Positions 26,435 through 34,269 of a stretch of DNA of 64,000 bases are shown here, piece after piece (position 1 is the stretch's first letter; each line of letters begins with the position of its first letter). The notes below the pieces were generated by a model. That model saw nothing but the letters and a program-made list of their open reading frames with translations. It was not told the DNA's origin and ran no database searches. Location: assembly GCF_000243335.1 (NCBI RefSeq), contig NZ_JH597775.1:21141-85140 (forward strand), given 5' to 3'. A program made the translations under genes and the position numbers. Source of the stretch: Leptonema illini DSM 21528 (GTDB taxonomy: Bacteria; Spirochaetota; Leptospiria; Leptospirales; Leptonemataceae).

Positions 26435-27394
26435 ATGGAAACGAAAGATTTGCTGGAAGAGTTAAAAAACAAGATCGAACGACTGGAACGCGAGAATCGC
26501 AACCTTCTCGACGAAATGAACTACGCGAAAGAGTCGCCATATTTACAGAGCTCTATTCTGCATCTGCACTATGAAGTCGTGATTAACCGTGACGAGGTCA
26601 TGTCGAAAGAGTTCGGGCATCGTATCAACGAAAAGCACGGAACCATGTATGAGATCAAAACGCAGTCCCGCCGCCTGGCGCAGCTTCTCGGGCTTGATGC
26701 CGACGGCATCCGCATGATGGTTACGGAGGCCGTGCAAAACATCATCGAACACGGCTACGGAAAATTCGTGCACGTATCACTGGATGTGCATAACAATGCC
26801 GTAAATCCCTATATGGTATGCAGCTTCAAGCATGAGCTGCCGCCCGGCGAGGTGTATACGCTGAGCGACATCAACCGCAACGCTCTCAAAGGAGACGTCA
26901 CCTCGGAGCATTTCGATTTCGAAAGCAGCCGCGGCCGCGGCGAATTCATCATGAAAGAACTGACAGACGAACGCCGCATCATCAACGGAATCGAGATCAA
27001 CCCCGACGGGCAGAAGATACGGTATTTCAAGCGCATCCTCATCAAGTATTCGAATCCGCAGGGACCGCACGAAAAGGTAACCTTCTCGGAGCTCAAGCGC
27101 GAGATCGACAGGCTCGACATCGACGACGTCGTCTGCTACTTCCACGTCCATCATCTGAGCGAAGAACCCACCGCCGTCACCATCGCCACGCTGCGATCAT
27201 CGGCCCGCCGCGTCTCTGAGATCATGAAAGAAAACGGATTCCAGCCCGTAGACGAAGAGAACTACTATCGCACCGTCTTCGCCACCTACAGACCCGTCGC
27301 CGACGCCGCCATGGATAAAGAAAAGCTGCTCGGCCTTTTTGCAAAAGTCAGACAGATCGTGCATCAGGAGCTTGATGACCGTGCCGCATCCTGA
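26435..27394 (+). CDS. HATPase_c-type anti-sigma/kinase-like protein with N-terminal coiled coil
   Basis: 319 residues. The first 35 form a coiled coil (LLEELKNKIERLERENRNLL). Residues about 85-215 look like a GHKL/HATPase_c_2 fold: MMVTEAVQNIIEHGYG is the N box, and SSRGRGEFIMKELTD is the G2-type lid, as in RsbW/SpoIIAB proteins. The last 100 residues are unassigned. AGAGGA precedes the ATG at 26435. It probably binds ATP and controls a partner by protein contact rather than phosphorylating DNA-binding regulators. Confidence 0.72.
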   Translation: METKDLLEELKNKIERLERENRNLLDEMNYAKESPYLQSSILHLHYEVVINRDEVMSKEFGHRINEKHGTMYEIKTQSRRLAQLLGLDADGIRMMVTEAVQNIIEHGYGKFVHVSLDVHNNAVNPYMVCSFKHELPPGEVYTLSDINRNALKGDVTSEHFDFESSRGRGEFIMKELTDERRIINGIEINPDGQKIRYFKRILIKYSNPQGPHEKVTFSELKREIDRLDIDDVVCYFHVHHLSEEPTAVTIATLRSSARRVSEIMKENGFQPVDEENYYRTVFATYRPVADAAMDKEKLLGLFAKVRQIVHQELDDRAAS

Positions 27395-27719
27395 GCGAGC
27401 TGCGACCTTTGAGGCCTTCTGGCCCGTATATCTCTACGCACATCGTAAATCGGTGACGCGTGGATTTCACTATACGGGCTCGCTTTCCGCTATCGTCGTT
27501 CTCGTTCTCGCCGGCCTGATCGATCTCAGGCTGGCCCTGCTTGCCCCCGTCGTCGGCTACGGCTGCGCCTGGATCGGACATTTCGGCTTTGAGAAGAACC
27601 GCCCGGCTGCCTTCAGTCAGCCGATCTATTCGTTTCTTGCGGACTGGAAGATGCTATGGTGCTTTCTTACAGGTAGGCTGCGTCGCGAGTTCGAGCGGCA
27701 TAAGATTGAGCCTATCTGA
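27375..27719 (+). CDS. Mpo1-like (DUF962/YGL010w) membrane protein
   Basis: 114 residues. EAFWPVYLYAHRKSVTRGFHYTGS, then two hydrophobic helices and GCAWIGHFGFEKNRPAAFSQP match the DUF962 family, whose yeast member Mpo1 is a dioxygenase of 2-hydroxy fatty acids. The metal-binding histidines HR, H(YTG) and H(FGFEKN) are kept. AGGAG sits 4-5 bases before the ATG at 27375, so the gene overlaps the preceding one by 20 bases. Confidence 0.82.
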   Translation: MTVPHPERAATFEAFWPVYLYAHRKSVTRGFHYTGSLSAIVVLVLAGLIDLRLALLAPVVGYGCAWIGHFGFEKNRPAAFSQPIYSFLADWKMLWCFLTGRLRREFERHKIEPI

Positions 27720-27743
27720 TACAGATCAAACGACCCGTTTTTT

Positions 27744-27952
27744 ACCGCTGAGGTCGCGGAGGGCGCAGAGGAAGCCACTGAGGTATGATTCTGTCTTCTT
27801 TCGCGTTTTTCGTGGACAAGAATTCTTTTTACCGCGAAAGGCGCGAAATACGCGAAAAAGATCCGGTCACATGCAAACAAGATAGAATCAGTCTTCTGAG
27901 ATCGAAAATCCTATCTCTTTTCTCTGAGTCCTCCGTGCTCTCCGTGGTTAAC
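27744..27952. repeat. Non-coding dispersed repeat, copy A
   Basis: Begins ACCGCTGAGGTCGCGGAGGG and ends with the inverted motif CCTCCGTGCTCTCCGTGGTT, with an internal Cys-free, non-coding TTTCGCGTTTTTCGTG...CGCGAAA palindromic core. It matches copy B at 29954-30216 along most of its length, in the same orientation. Such degenerate CGCNGAGG repeats with inverted ends recur in many genomes as non-autonomous elements. Confidence 0.75.
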
Positions 27953-27981
27953 AATTCCTCTGACCAGGCAAAAGCCGGTGC

Positions 27982-28010
27982 ACCACGGAGGGCGCTGAGG
28001 TGGCAGCGAG
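27982..28010. repeat. Additional end fragment of the dispersed repeat
   Basis: CCACGGAGGGCGCTGAGG and its flank repeat the head motif of copies A and B and abut the stop of the ArsR-rhodanese gene. Confidence 0.5.
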
Positions 28011-28646
28011 TTATCTGCTCGAACGTGAAACGCGTACACCTGACCAATCTGAAAATCCAGAGGCCAGCCGCAGTACTGGAATGCCTCGCGAACGTAGCAG
28101 CGCCTGGGCATTCACTGACAGCAGGCAGTAGGGGCCGCGGCAGTATACGATCAATTCACGATCCTTCGGCAATTTTACGGCCTGTTTCTTGAGATCTTCA
28201 AAAGGTATATTAATGGCTCCGGCAATATGCCCTTTATTGTACTCCTCCGCAGAGCGCACATCTATAAGAAGCGGATCCTCCATTCTGATTTTCTTCTGAC
28301 ATTCCTTTTCGCTGATGCTATCGCCGGCAGCAGCTCCGTCGGGGAGGTCTGACTTAAGCCCGCGGAATACAGCAAACCGTTCCAGTGCTTCAAGCAGTTC
28401 ACGGATCGGACCATTCTGCAGGCTGTAAAGGACATGCTTTCCGTCACGACGCGTCGCTACCATATTTGATTTTTTCAGGATTTGCAGGTGTTGTGAAGTG
28501 CTGGCTGTGGGTATTCCCGATAGCTCAGAGAGTGTTTCAACAGATTTCTCCCCCGCCGCAATGAGCAACATGAGGATGATCCGGGAATCGTTTCCCAGCG
28601 TGCCGGCAATACCGCTCATACGCGAAATCGTATCAATATCCTTCAC
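28011..28646 (-). CDS. ArsR-family regulator fused to a rhodanese domain
   Basis: 211 residues. Residues about 12-95 are a winged helix of the ArsR type (TLSELSGIPTASTSQHLQIL is the recognition helix). Residues about 122-205 are a rhodanese domain (LLIDVRSAEEYNKGHIAGA), with active-site loop C169RGPYC174. The two cysteines are placed to sense sulfane sulfur or form a persulfide. The start is GTG at 28646. A perfect palindrome upstream is the likely operator, shared with the divergent DUF2938 gene. Flanked by repeats, so possibly acquired. Confidence 0.85.
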   Translation of the reverse strand: MKDIDTISRMSGIAGTLGNDSRIILMLLIAAGEKSVETLSELSGIPTASTSQHLQILKKSNMVATRRDGKHVLYSLQNGPIRELLEALERFAVFRGLKSDLPDGAAAGDSISEKECQKKIRMEDPLLIDVRSAEEYNKGHIAGAINIPFEDLKKQAVKLPKDRELIVYCRGPYCLLSVNAQALLRSRGIPVLRLASGFSDWSGVRVSRSSR

Positions 28647-28735
28647 CGGTCTATGCAGTGCTGCAGGGCATTCTGTGGCGAATACTTTTTAGCCTGACCT
28701 CCGCCGGAGACCGGGCTCACAAAAAAAGATCGACG

Positions 28736-28771
28736 TTCTGTCATTCAATTAATATATTGAATGACAGAACG
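28736..28771. promoter_or_regulatory. Perfect 15-bp-arm palindrome, ArsR operator candidate
   Basis: GTTCTGTCATTCAAT, spacer TAATAT, ATTGAATGACAGAAC. It lies between the divergent ArsR-rhodanese gene (start 28646) and DUF2938 gene (start 28788), 16 bp before the latter. The AT-rich spacer could serve as a -10 element. The inner ATTCAAT/ATTGAAT arms are the size and form of ArsR-family sites. Confidence 0.8.
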
Positions 28772-28787
28772 ATATCACGGAGGTTCT

Positions 28788-29306
28788 ATGAATATCACAA
28801 CAGCAGTGATGGTGCAAATCCTTGCCGTTGGAGCAGGGGCTACCCTCACCATGGATATCTGGCGTTTCCTTTTACTGAAGGTATTTGGAATAAACTCGCT
28901 TGATTTAAGTCTGCTCGGTCGGTGGGTCGGACATCTACCACACGGTCGGTTCTTCCATGCAAAGATCGCCGGCAGCGAAAGAATCAAAGGAGAACTGCTT
29001 CTGGGCTGGATCACACACTATGGCATCGGTATCGGATTTGCGATGATGCTCTCCCTTTTCTGGGGAGCTGCATGGTTTGCATCTCCAGTGCTTTTACCAG
29101 CTCTCACAGTTGGTCTTGCCACGGTCCTGGCTCCATGGTTCATCATGCAACCCGCAATGGGCCTCGGCGTTACAGCGGCAAACGCACCGTCGCCGAATGC
29201 AGTACGTCTGCGCAATCTGGCAATCCACCTTGTTTACGGGCTTGGTCTCTACGTTTCAGCACTGGCGTTGAACTGGCTTATCGCCTCGATCCGATTTAAC
29301 CTCTGA
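28788..29306 (+). CDS. DUF2938 family membrane protein
   Basis: 172 residues with four or five membrane helices. TMDIWRFLLLKVFGI, GRWVGHLPHGRFFH and LLGWITHYGIGIGFAMML match DUF2938. Conserved histidines (GHLPHG, THYG) and PAMGLGVTAANAP are kept. GGAGG lies 5 bases before this ATG, which fixes the start. Function is unknown; placement under a rhodanese-ArsR regulator suggests a role in sulfur or thiol stress. Confidence 0.82.
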   Translation: MNITTAVMVQILAVGAGATLTMDIWRFLLLKVFGINSLDLSLLGRWVGHLPHGRFFHAKIAGSERIKGELLLGWITHYGIGIGFAMMLSLFWGAAWFASPVLLPALTVGLATVLAPWFIMQPAMGLGVTAANAPSPNAVRLRNLAIHLVYGLGLYVSALALNWLIASIRFNL

Positions 29307-29331
29307 GGTCGCTGAGTGCATAGAGAAAGCC
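29299..29331. repeat. Short fragment of the dispersed repeat
   Basis: ACCTCTGAGGTCGCTGAGTG and the next bases match the first 30 bases of copies A and B with several changes. It overlaps the DUF2938 stop, so the gene's last codons lie in repeat-derived DNA. Confidence 0.5.
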
Positions 29332-29372
29332 CGATAGCATGCCGTCCCAACAACCGAGTGAGGTTCAGGAAT

Positions 29373-30038
29373 CTATGGAGAATCGCACAAATCGTTATTG
29401 AATGGTGTAATTATCCACTGCGCCTCGACAGGAAATTGAAGTGGCTTGAGCAAGCCTTCCCAGATGGCTGAACCTATTGCATTCTTCAGCCAGAAGTACT
29501 TGAGAGCAATCATCAATTCCCAACGCCCGAACTTCGGCGACCGCATTTTTCTTTCCAAATCATAGAATGTCGGCACGTGTCCTCTTTCTGTTTCATCATG
29601 GATATGATGGTAGAGCCAATTCATCTGGTCTCGGTTTACTCGGAAAACCGAATCAAAGGCAGCGTGAAGACTCCTTTCATGATCATCGTCCAGAATCGGA
29701 TAAACATCATTTTTCCAGGCAAAAGCATAGCCATCACTGAAACACTTCGCTGTTTCAGTGCCTCTAAACGCTAAGAGGATATTCCCTTTCTGTGTAGCAT
29801 ACATCATACGCTTTAATTCATCCATCCGCCGGTACCCCCCCGGGAGCTGCTCATAATTATCATCCAACAAGCCCCCGGATATATTTTCATTATCTACATT
29901 CCCGAAAGAGGGTTTACCAAAAATAATGATCGAGCTGGCAATGGGCGAGGGAAACCGCTGAGGTCGCGGAGGGCGCAGAGAAAGCCGCTGAGGTATGATT
30001 CTGTCTTCTTTCGCGTTTTTCGTGCTTTTCGTGGACAA
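29373..30038 (-). pseudogene. Degraded ORF, lipase-like fragment joined to repeat DNA
   Basis: The open frame (221 codons) has an N-terminus of about 31 residues encoded entirely by repeat copy B. The remainder has GNILLAFRGTETAKCFSDGY, which resembles the strand before the active site in class 3 lipases. No GHSLGG motif follows, and no ribosome site or good ATG is seen before MDELKRMMYA (29825). It may be a broken lipase-like gene or an unknown protein. GC content is lower than that of its neighbours. Confidence 0.4.
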
Positions 30039-30216
30039 GGATTCTTTTGACCGCGCAAAACGCGAAAGCGATCCGGTTTATGCCCCTAAATCAATCCGAG
30101 AGGTCATGGCCTTTGGGGTCGAAAACTCTATTACTTTCCGCTGTCGTTCCTCGGTAATCTCTGCAGTTCATCTCTCTCCCTGTCTTCTCAGCGTCCTCGG
30201 TGCCCTCCGCGGTTAA
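29954..30216. repeat. Non-coding dispersed repeat, copy B
   Basis: Same orientation as copy A. The head ACCGCTGAGGTCGCGGAGGG is identical, followed by near-identical TATGATTCTGTCTTCTTTCG, and the tail ends CCCTCCGCGGTTAA, the inverse of the head. The middle diverges. With copy A it brackets the 2 kb accessory block. Confidence 0.75.
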
Positions 30217-30360
30217 ACCATTCCCAGTCAAAATCACCGTAACAAGCAGGGATGCTAGATTCCGGGCAGAGCATCTAACCCACGCACAGCTTCCGATAAT
30301 CATTATTATGTCACCAAAAGGCGAGACGCCTGCCCGTCGATCGGCCCATTTTTTGCTTGC
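30217..30360. other. Intergenic region upstream of bfd
   Basis: Between repeat copy B and the Fur-like box. No gene, RNA or terminator was recognised. It should contain the bfd promoter near its right end (TTGCTT/TGATAC-like segments around 30353-30368). Confidence 0.3.
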
Positions 30361-30379
30361 AATGATACTGAGTCTCATT
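30361..30379. promoter_or_regulatory. Fur-family operator candidate upstream of bfd
   Basis: AATGATACT-G-AGTCTCATT is a 9-1-9 inverted repeat with one mismatch, 11 bp before the bfd start. The core TGATACT-n-AGTCTCA matches the Fur 7-1-7 form and is almost the same as the hemA palindrome at 12287-12309. Iron-dependent control of bfd is the rule in other bacteria. Confidence 0.7.
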
Positions 30380-30390
30380 ATGTTGTAGCT

Positions 30391-30594
30391 ATGTTCATCT
30401 GTAGCTGCCGGGCCGTGACTGACCGCCAGATCAAGGCGTCCATCGATTCCGGGAATGATAATCTGCATGCTATCATGGAAGATACCGGAGCCGGAGACTG
30501 CTGCGGAAGCTGCCAGGAAGATATGCTGCAGATGATCCTTGATTCGCTGCCTCCTCGGGCGGAGCAGCAGGAAGCGAACCTGCAACTGCATTGA
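30391..30594 (+). CDS. bfd: Bacterioferritin-associated ferredoxin
   Basis: 67 residues. The 2Fe-2S ligands C4 and C6 (MFICSCRAV) and C38 and C41 (GDCCGSC) occupy the exact family positions. Bfd reduces the haem of bacterioferritin to release stored iron. The bacterioferritin gene begins 94 bp downstream, so the pair is likely one unit. A Fur-like box immediately upstream supports induction under low iron. Confidence 0.93.
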   Translation: MFICSCRAVTDRQIKASIDSGNDNLHAIMEDTGAGDCCGSCQEDMLQMILDSLPPRAEQQEANLQLH

Positions 30595-30688
30595 TCGCCG
30601 TCTGTCGATCTGACTTTTTCTTGATCAGAATGCGAAGAAATGCCGAAAAGGCTTTTCGGATGGCGCCTCTGTGTTTTCTTCTGCCGAT

Positions 30689-31162
30689 ATGAAAGGCGAC
30701 ACAAAGGTTCTCGAATTCCTGAACCACGTTCTCAAAAACGAACTCACGGCTATCAACCAGTATTTCCTTCATGCTAAAATGCTGAAGAACTGGGGCATCA
30801 ATAAGCTGGCCTCGATCACCCATAAAGAATCCATCGATGAGATGAAGCATGGCGATCGTGTCATCGAGCGCATCCTCTTTCTCGAAGGGCTGCCCAATCT
30901 GCAGGATCTCGGCCGTCTGCGTATCGGTGAGAACACGCAGGAGATTCTCAAATCCGATCTGGCCCTTGAAAACCTGGCCATCCCCGTTCTGCGAGACGCC
31001 ATTCAGCACTGCGAGCAGGTGCGCGATTTCGTCAGCCGCGAGCTTTTTGAAGACATCCTCGAAGACGAAGAAGAGCACGTCGATTTTCTCGAAACCCAGC
31101 TTGATCTGATCGAAAAAATGGGATTGCAGAACTACATCCAGTCCATGTCAGATATCAGCTGA
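30689..31162 (+). CDS. bfr: Bacterioferritin
   Basis: 157 residues starting [20 protein letters not shown]; a GTG six codons earlier is in frame but unlikely. All ferroxidase ligands have the standard numbering: E18, E51, H54, E94, E127 and H130. M52, the axial ligand of the intersubunit haem, is present. It forms the 24-subunit iron store. Directly downstream of its reductant bfd. Confidence 0.95.
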   Translation: MKGDTKVLEFLNHVLKNELTAINQYFLHAKMLKNWGINKLASITHKESIDEMKHGDRVIERILFLEGLPNLQDLGRLRIGENTQEILKSDLALENLAIPVLRDAIQHCEQVRDFVSRELFEDILEDEEEHVDFLETQLDLIEKMGLQNYIQSMSDIS

Positions 31163-31315
31163 GATCTTCGGCAAGAATGGTTCCACAAAGGCCGCTGCTT
31201 TCGCTTTAAGGGCGAGGCGGCCGCCAAGCTCCAGGAGCGACCTGTCTTCCCGTTTCGCAGACCTTACGACCAGAGCATCCAGCTCGACTCAGGCTTCAGG
31301 TCGCCAGGCGATTTC

Positions 31316-32626
31316 TCAATCGACGCTGTGAACGAATTCCTGGATGGCCTTCGCTATCGACGTGTAGGTCTGCTCGAACTTCTCATCGTCCTGTTCCAGC
31401 AGCGTACAGCGGAATCCCTGTAACTCGCCGCATACGAAGCCCGTAAGCGGAACGACGCATATGTTATGCGCGGCAAGCAGCTGATAGACGAACTTGCGGT
31501 CGGGCTCGATCGGTTCGGCGGTGATGCCCGCCACATACTTCTCGATCTCTCCGTTCGGGATGCGCAGATTCATGCGATTGTTCAGCGGCACCTGAAAGAC
31601 GAAGCTTGCATAAAAGGCTCCGCGCGGAGGATTGAGGATGACCTCGGGAATACCGGCGAAGATCTCGGCAAGCTTGCGGCTTCTTCTCTCATAGAAGGAA
31701 TTGCGTTCTGCAACCCAGGCGTCATAGCGCGGATCGCCCATGATCTCGGGGATGACGGCCTGCGGAAGCGTGGTGCTTGAAACCTCGAGCATCTTCGCGT
31801 TCAGAATACTCTGCACGTATTTCTCGAACATCGGCTCGCTGTGATGGTTATACACCTCGATCCAGCCGCAGCGCGATCCGGGCCAGGGGAATTCTTTTGA
31901 AATACCTTTCAGCGAGATGGCGGGCACGTCGCCGATGACATCCGAGACGTGGGTGGCCGTCGCCCCGCCGTAGGTCATGTTGATATAGATTTCGTCGGCG
32001 ATGATAAAGAGCCTGAACTTGCGTGCGATGTCGATGATCTCGCGGATGACGCCCTCGGGGAATACGGCTCCCGTAGGGTTATCCGGATTGATGATCATGA
32101 TGCCGGCGATGGCCTCGTTATACTTTACCTTGTTGTAAAGCTCCTGCATGTCGGGCATCCAGCCGTTCTCGGGAACGAGCCTGTAGGTGATCGGTGCATA
32201 ACCCGAATGAGCGGCCTCGGCCGATGAATGCGTCGGGTACGCCGGCGACGGGCCGATGACGCGAGCCTCGCGGCGCAGGAATCCGTAGATCTTGCTCACG
32301 GCGTCGCCCAGCCCGTTAAAGAAGAGGATGTCGTCCGCCTGGATCTGTGCCCCACCGCGACGGTTCAGGCGTTCGGCCAGGAATTCGCGCGTACGCAGCA
32401 GCCCTCGCGTCGGGCTGTAGGCGTAGGTACTGTCGTCGCGCACGGCGCGTGCGATGCAATCCTTCATCCAGTCGGGCAGATGCTGCCCCTTCTGCACCGG
32501 ATCACCGATGTTTTCCCAGAGGATGGGCTTGCCGCTCAACGCCGCAATCCGGTTCGCCACCTCGACGATCTTACGGATTTCATAGTTGAGCTCGGTTGCA
32601 CCGATGTGGACGATATTTGTACGCAT
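31316..32626 (-). CDS. Class I/II (fold type I) PLP aminotransferase
   Basis: 436 residues. PDNPTGAVFPEGVIREIID and LFIIADEIYINMTYGG hold the aspartate that binds the PLP nitrogen, and SLKGISKEFPWPGSRCGWIEVY contains the PLP lysine and arginine. The N-terminus ENIGDPVQKGQHLPDWMKD differs from standard AspC and is seen in longer bacterial enzymes. Substrate cannot be inferred. The ATG at 32626 is preferred to one 13 codons earlier. It stands alone. Confidence 0.88.
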   Translation of the reverse strand: MRTNIVHIGATELNYEIRKIVEVANRIAALSGKPILWENIGDPVQKGQHLPDWMKDCIARAVRDDSTYAYSPTRGLLRTREFLAERLNRRGGAQIQADDILFFNGLGDAVSKIYGFLRREARVIGPSPAYPTHSSAEAAHSGYAPITYRLVPENGWMPDMQELYNKVKYNEAIAGIMIINPDNPTGAVFPEGVIREIIDIARKFRLFIIADEIYINMTYGGATATHVSDVIGDVPAISLKGISKEFPWPGSRCGWIEVYNHHSEPMFEKYVQSILNAKMLEVSSTTLPQAVIPEIMGDPRYDAWVAERNSFYERRSRKLAEIFAGIPEVILNPPRGAFYASFVFQVPLNNRMNLRIPNGEIEKYVAGITAEPIEPDRKFVYQLLAAHNICVVPLTGFVCGELQGFRCTLLEQDDEKFEQTYTSIAKAIQEFVHSVD

Positions 32627-32682
32627 GGCCTTATCCCGGTTTTTTTTGCGAACGACACCGGTCAAACGTTTCGACCGGCGCC

Positions 32683-33411
32683 TCAGAACACCGGAATAGA
32701 AATACCTACCTCTGCCCGACCGATGCGTATATTACCGCTGCGTGGATTAACGAGCACCTCGCGTCGGTCGAGAAACGACGTCGGAGCGCTCTTAATGGCA
32801 AACCAGGTCTCCGTGCCTCTTACATAGTAGAGGATGCCTCCTGTGCGATACCCGAGCCCGATATGCAGGCTTGCATGCGCCTCGGTCAGATACGGACCGG
32901 ATCCGAAGCCCGCCAGCCAGCCGCGACCGGCACCGAGCCCTGCCCCTCCGAAAAGGTCGAATCCGTCATCGGGATTCAGATGATACAGAGCAAAGCCTTC
33001 GATTGACAGATCGGTGGCAAAAACGCTCGTGCTGCTTCGCGACGTTACGGGAAGATAGAGCCCCTGTAGCGACGGATCAAAGTAGCCGACAGTCTGCGTG
33101 ATCTCGGAATAGCCCGGCGAATACAGGATGCCGCTGTTAATACCGCCTTCGATCAGATCGAGGCCGGCGCCGGAGTCTTCGACGATGGAACCGGCGGCGC
33201 GCCAGGCGTACCCGCCTGTGAACGACAGTCGATACGGCGACTCAGCACGCAGCGACGCCTGTGGCTGAGCGACAGAGAAGAAGCACAGGGCAGAAAAAAG
33301 GATAGCATACACCGGTGACGAAATACCGGGTATGCGTCGAGTGCAGGGAGTTACGGGCGCCCGACGGAAAAGACCGAATAGGCGCCCGTTTTCTTTCTCA
33401 GAGATTATCAA
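32683..33411 (-). CDS. Secreted protein of unknown function, outer-membrane-like
   Basis: 242 residues from a TTG start with GGAG 6 bases upstream. A long basic N-region precedes a hydrophobic signal segment (about 33-50, PVYAILFSALCFFSVAQ) and probable cleavage near ASLRAES. The mature part is rich in Gly, Ser and aromatic residues and alternates in a beta-barrel-like way (FALYHLNPDDGFDLFGGAGL), ending in a phenylalanine (ISIPVF), as outer membrane proteins do. No family recognised. Confidence 0.6.
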   Translation of the reverse strand: MIISEKENGRLFGLFRRAPVTPCTRRIPGISSPVYAILFSALCFFSVAQPQASLRAESPYRLSFTGGYAWRAAGSIVEDSGAGLDLIEGGINSGILYSPGYSEITQTVGYFDPSLQGLYLPVTSRSSTSVFATDLSIEGFALYHLNPDDGFDLFGGAGLGAGRGWLAGFGSGPYLTEAHASLHIGLGYRTGGILYYVRGTETWFAIKSAPTSFLDRREVLVNPRSGNIRIGRAEVGISIPVF

Positions 33412-33480
33412 TCACTGCTCCAATCATCGGATTTTGAGGACAGCCTATTAACAGGCCCATTACTACAAAAGGCTTTTTTT

Positions 33481-34215
33481 CTACCGGCCCGGAACGGGAG
33501 TAAAGGCCTCGCCGCTGAGTATCTCGGCCGGGCCAAAACGCGCCTTATAGTTCATCGCCGGGCATCCTTCGATGTAATAACCTGGATAATGATAGGCAAG
33601 GCCCATCTCACGGGCCAGATGCATCTCAAGAAGCATCGAATAGACGCCGGGGCTGTAGCGGGCCACGTCGGGGTCAAAGAAGAAATACACCGACGAAAGA
33701 ACATCCTCTACGATATCGATGATGCTCAGACCGACCGGACGGCCATTATGAAGCAGCACAAGCTCTTTTGTGTTTGCACCGAGAAACGAAGAAACAAAGA
33801 ACTCACGGTAGCCCTGCTCGTCGAGATCAGACTCGTACGTGCGATGCTGATACAGAAGATAACGCCGGTACAACCGCAGCTTTTTCGGATCAAACTCAGG
33901 CTTCTGCAAAGAATATGTGAAGACTCGCTGGCCTTTTTTCCAGACGCGTCTCTGTGAATCGGTCATCGAAAACGAAGCAAGCGGTATGCGCAACACCCTG
34001 CACTCCTGACATCCCGCGCAATCCGGTCGATAGAGCCCGCTACCCGTGCGTCGATATCCCTCGTCCAGCAGTTCCCTGTAGGTTGCGGCATCCAGACTGC
34101 CGTCCAGATAGAGCAGAGAAGCCATGCGATCGGGCAGATAACTGCACCGATGATTATGATGGCCCAGATATAAGGCATTCTCGATCTCGTATCTACGTTC
34201 AGGGCTGAGTTTCAT
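33481..34215 (-). CDS. bpt: Aspartate/glutamate leucyl- (or arginyl-) transferase, Bpt/Ate1 family
   Basis: 244 residues. Transfers an amino acid from aminoacyl-tRNA to the N-terminus of proteins, feeding the N-degron pathway. Family signatures: HRCSYLPDRMASLLYLDG with the N-terminal Cys, YRRTGSGLYRPDCAGCQECRVLRIP with the CxxC cluster, and GYYIEGCPAMNYKARFGP. Whether it adds Leu (Bpt) or Arg (Ate1) cannot be read from sequence; the length favours Bpt. Divergent from serC. Confidence 0.9.
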   Translation of the reverse strand: MKLSPERRYEIENALYLGHHNHRCSYLPDRMASLLYLDGSLDAATYRELLDEGYRRTGSGLYRPDCAGCQECRVLRIPLASFSMTDSQRRVWKKGQRVFTYSLQKPEFDPKKLRLYRRYLLYQHRTYESDLDEQGYREFFVSSFLGANTKELVLLHNGRPVGLSIIDIVEDVLSSVYFFFDPDVARYSPGVYSMLLEMHLAREMGLAYHYPGYYIEGCPAMNYKARFGPAEILSGEAFTPVPGR

Positions 34216-34269
34216 GAGATGTTCTCAAATTGGCTTTACCTGCACCCTTATAAAAAAAAACAAGTTTTT

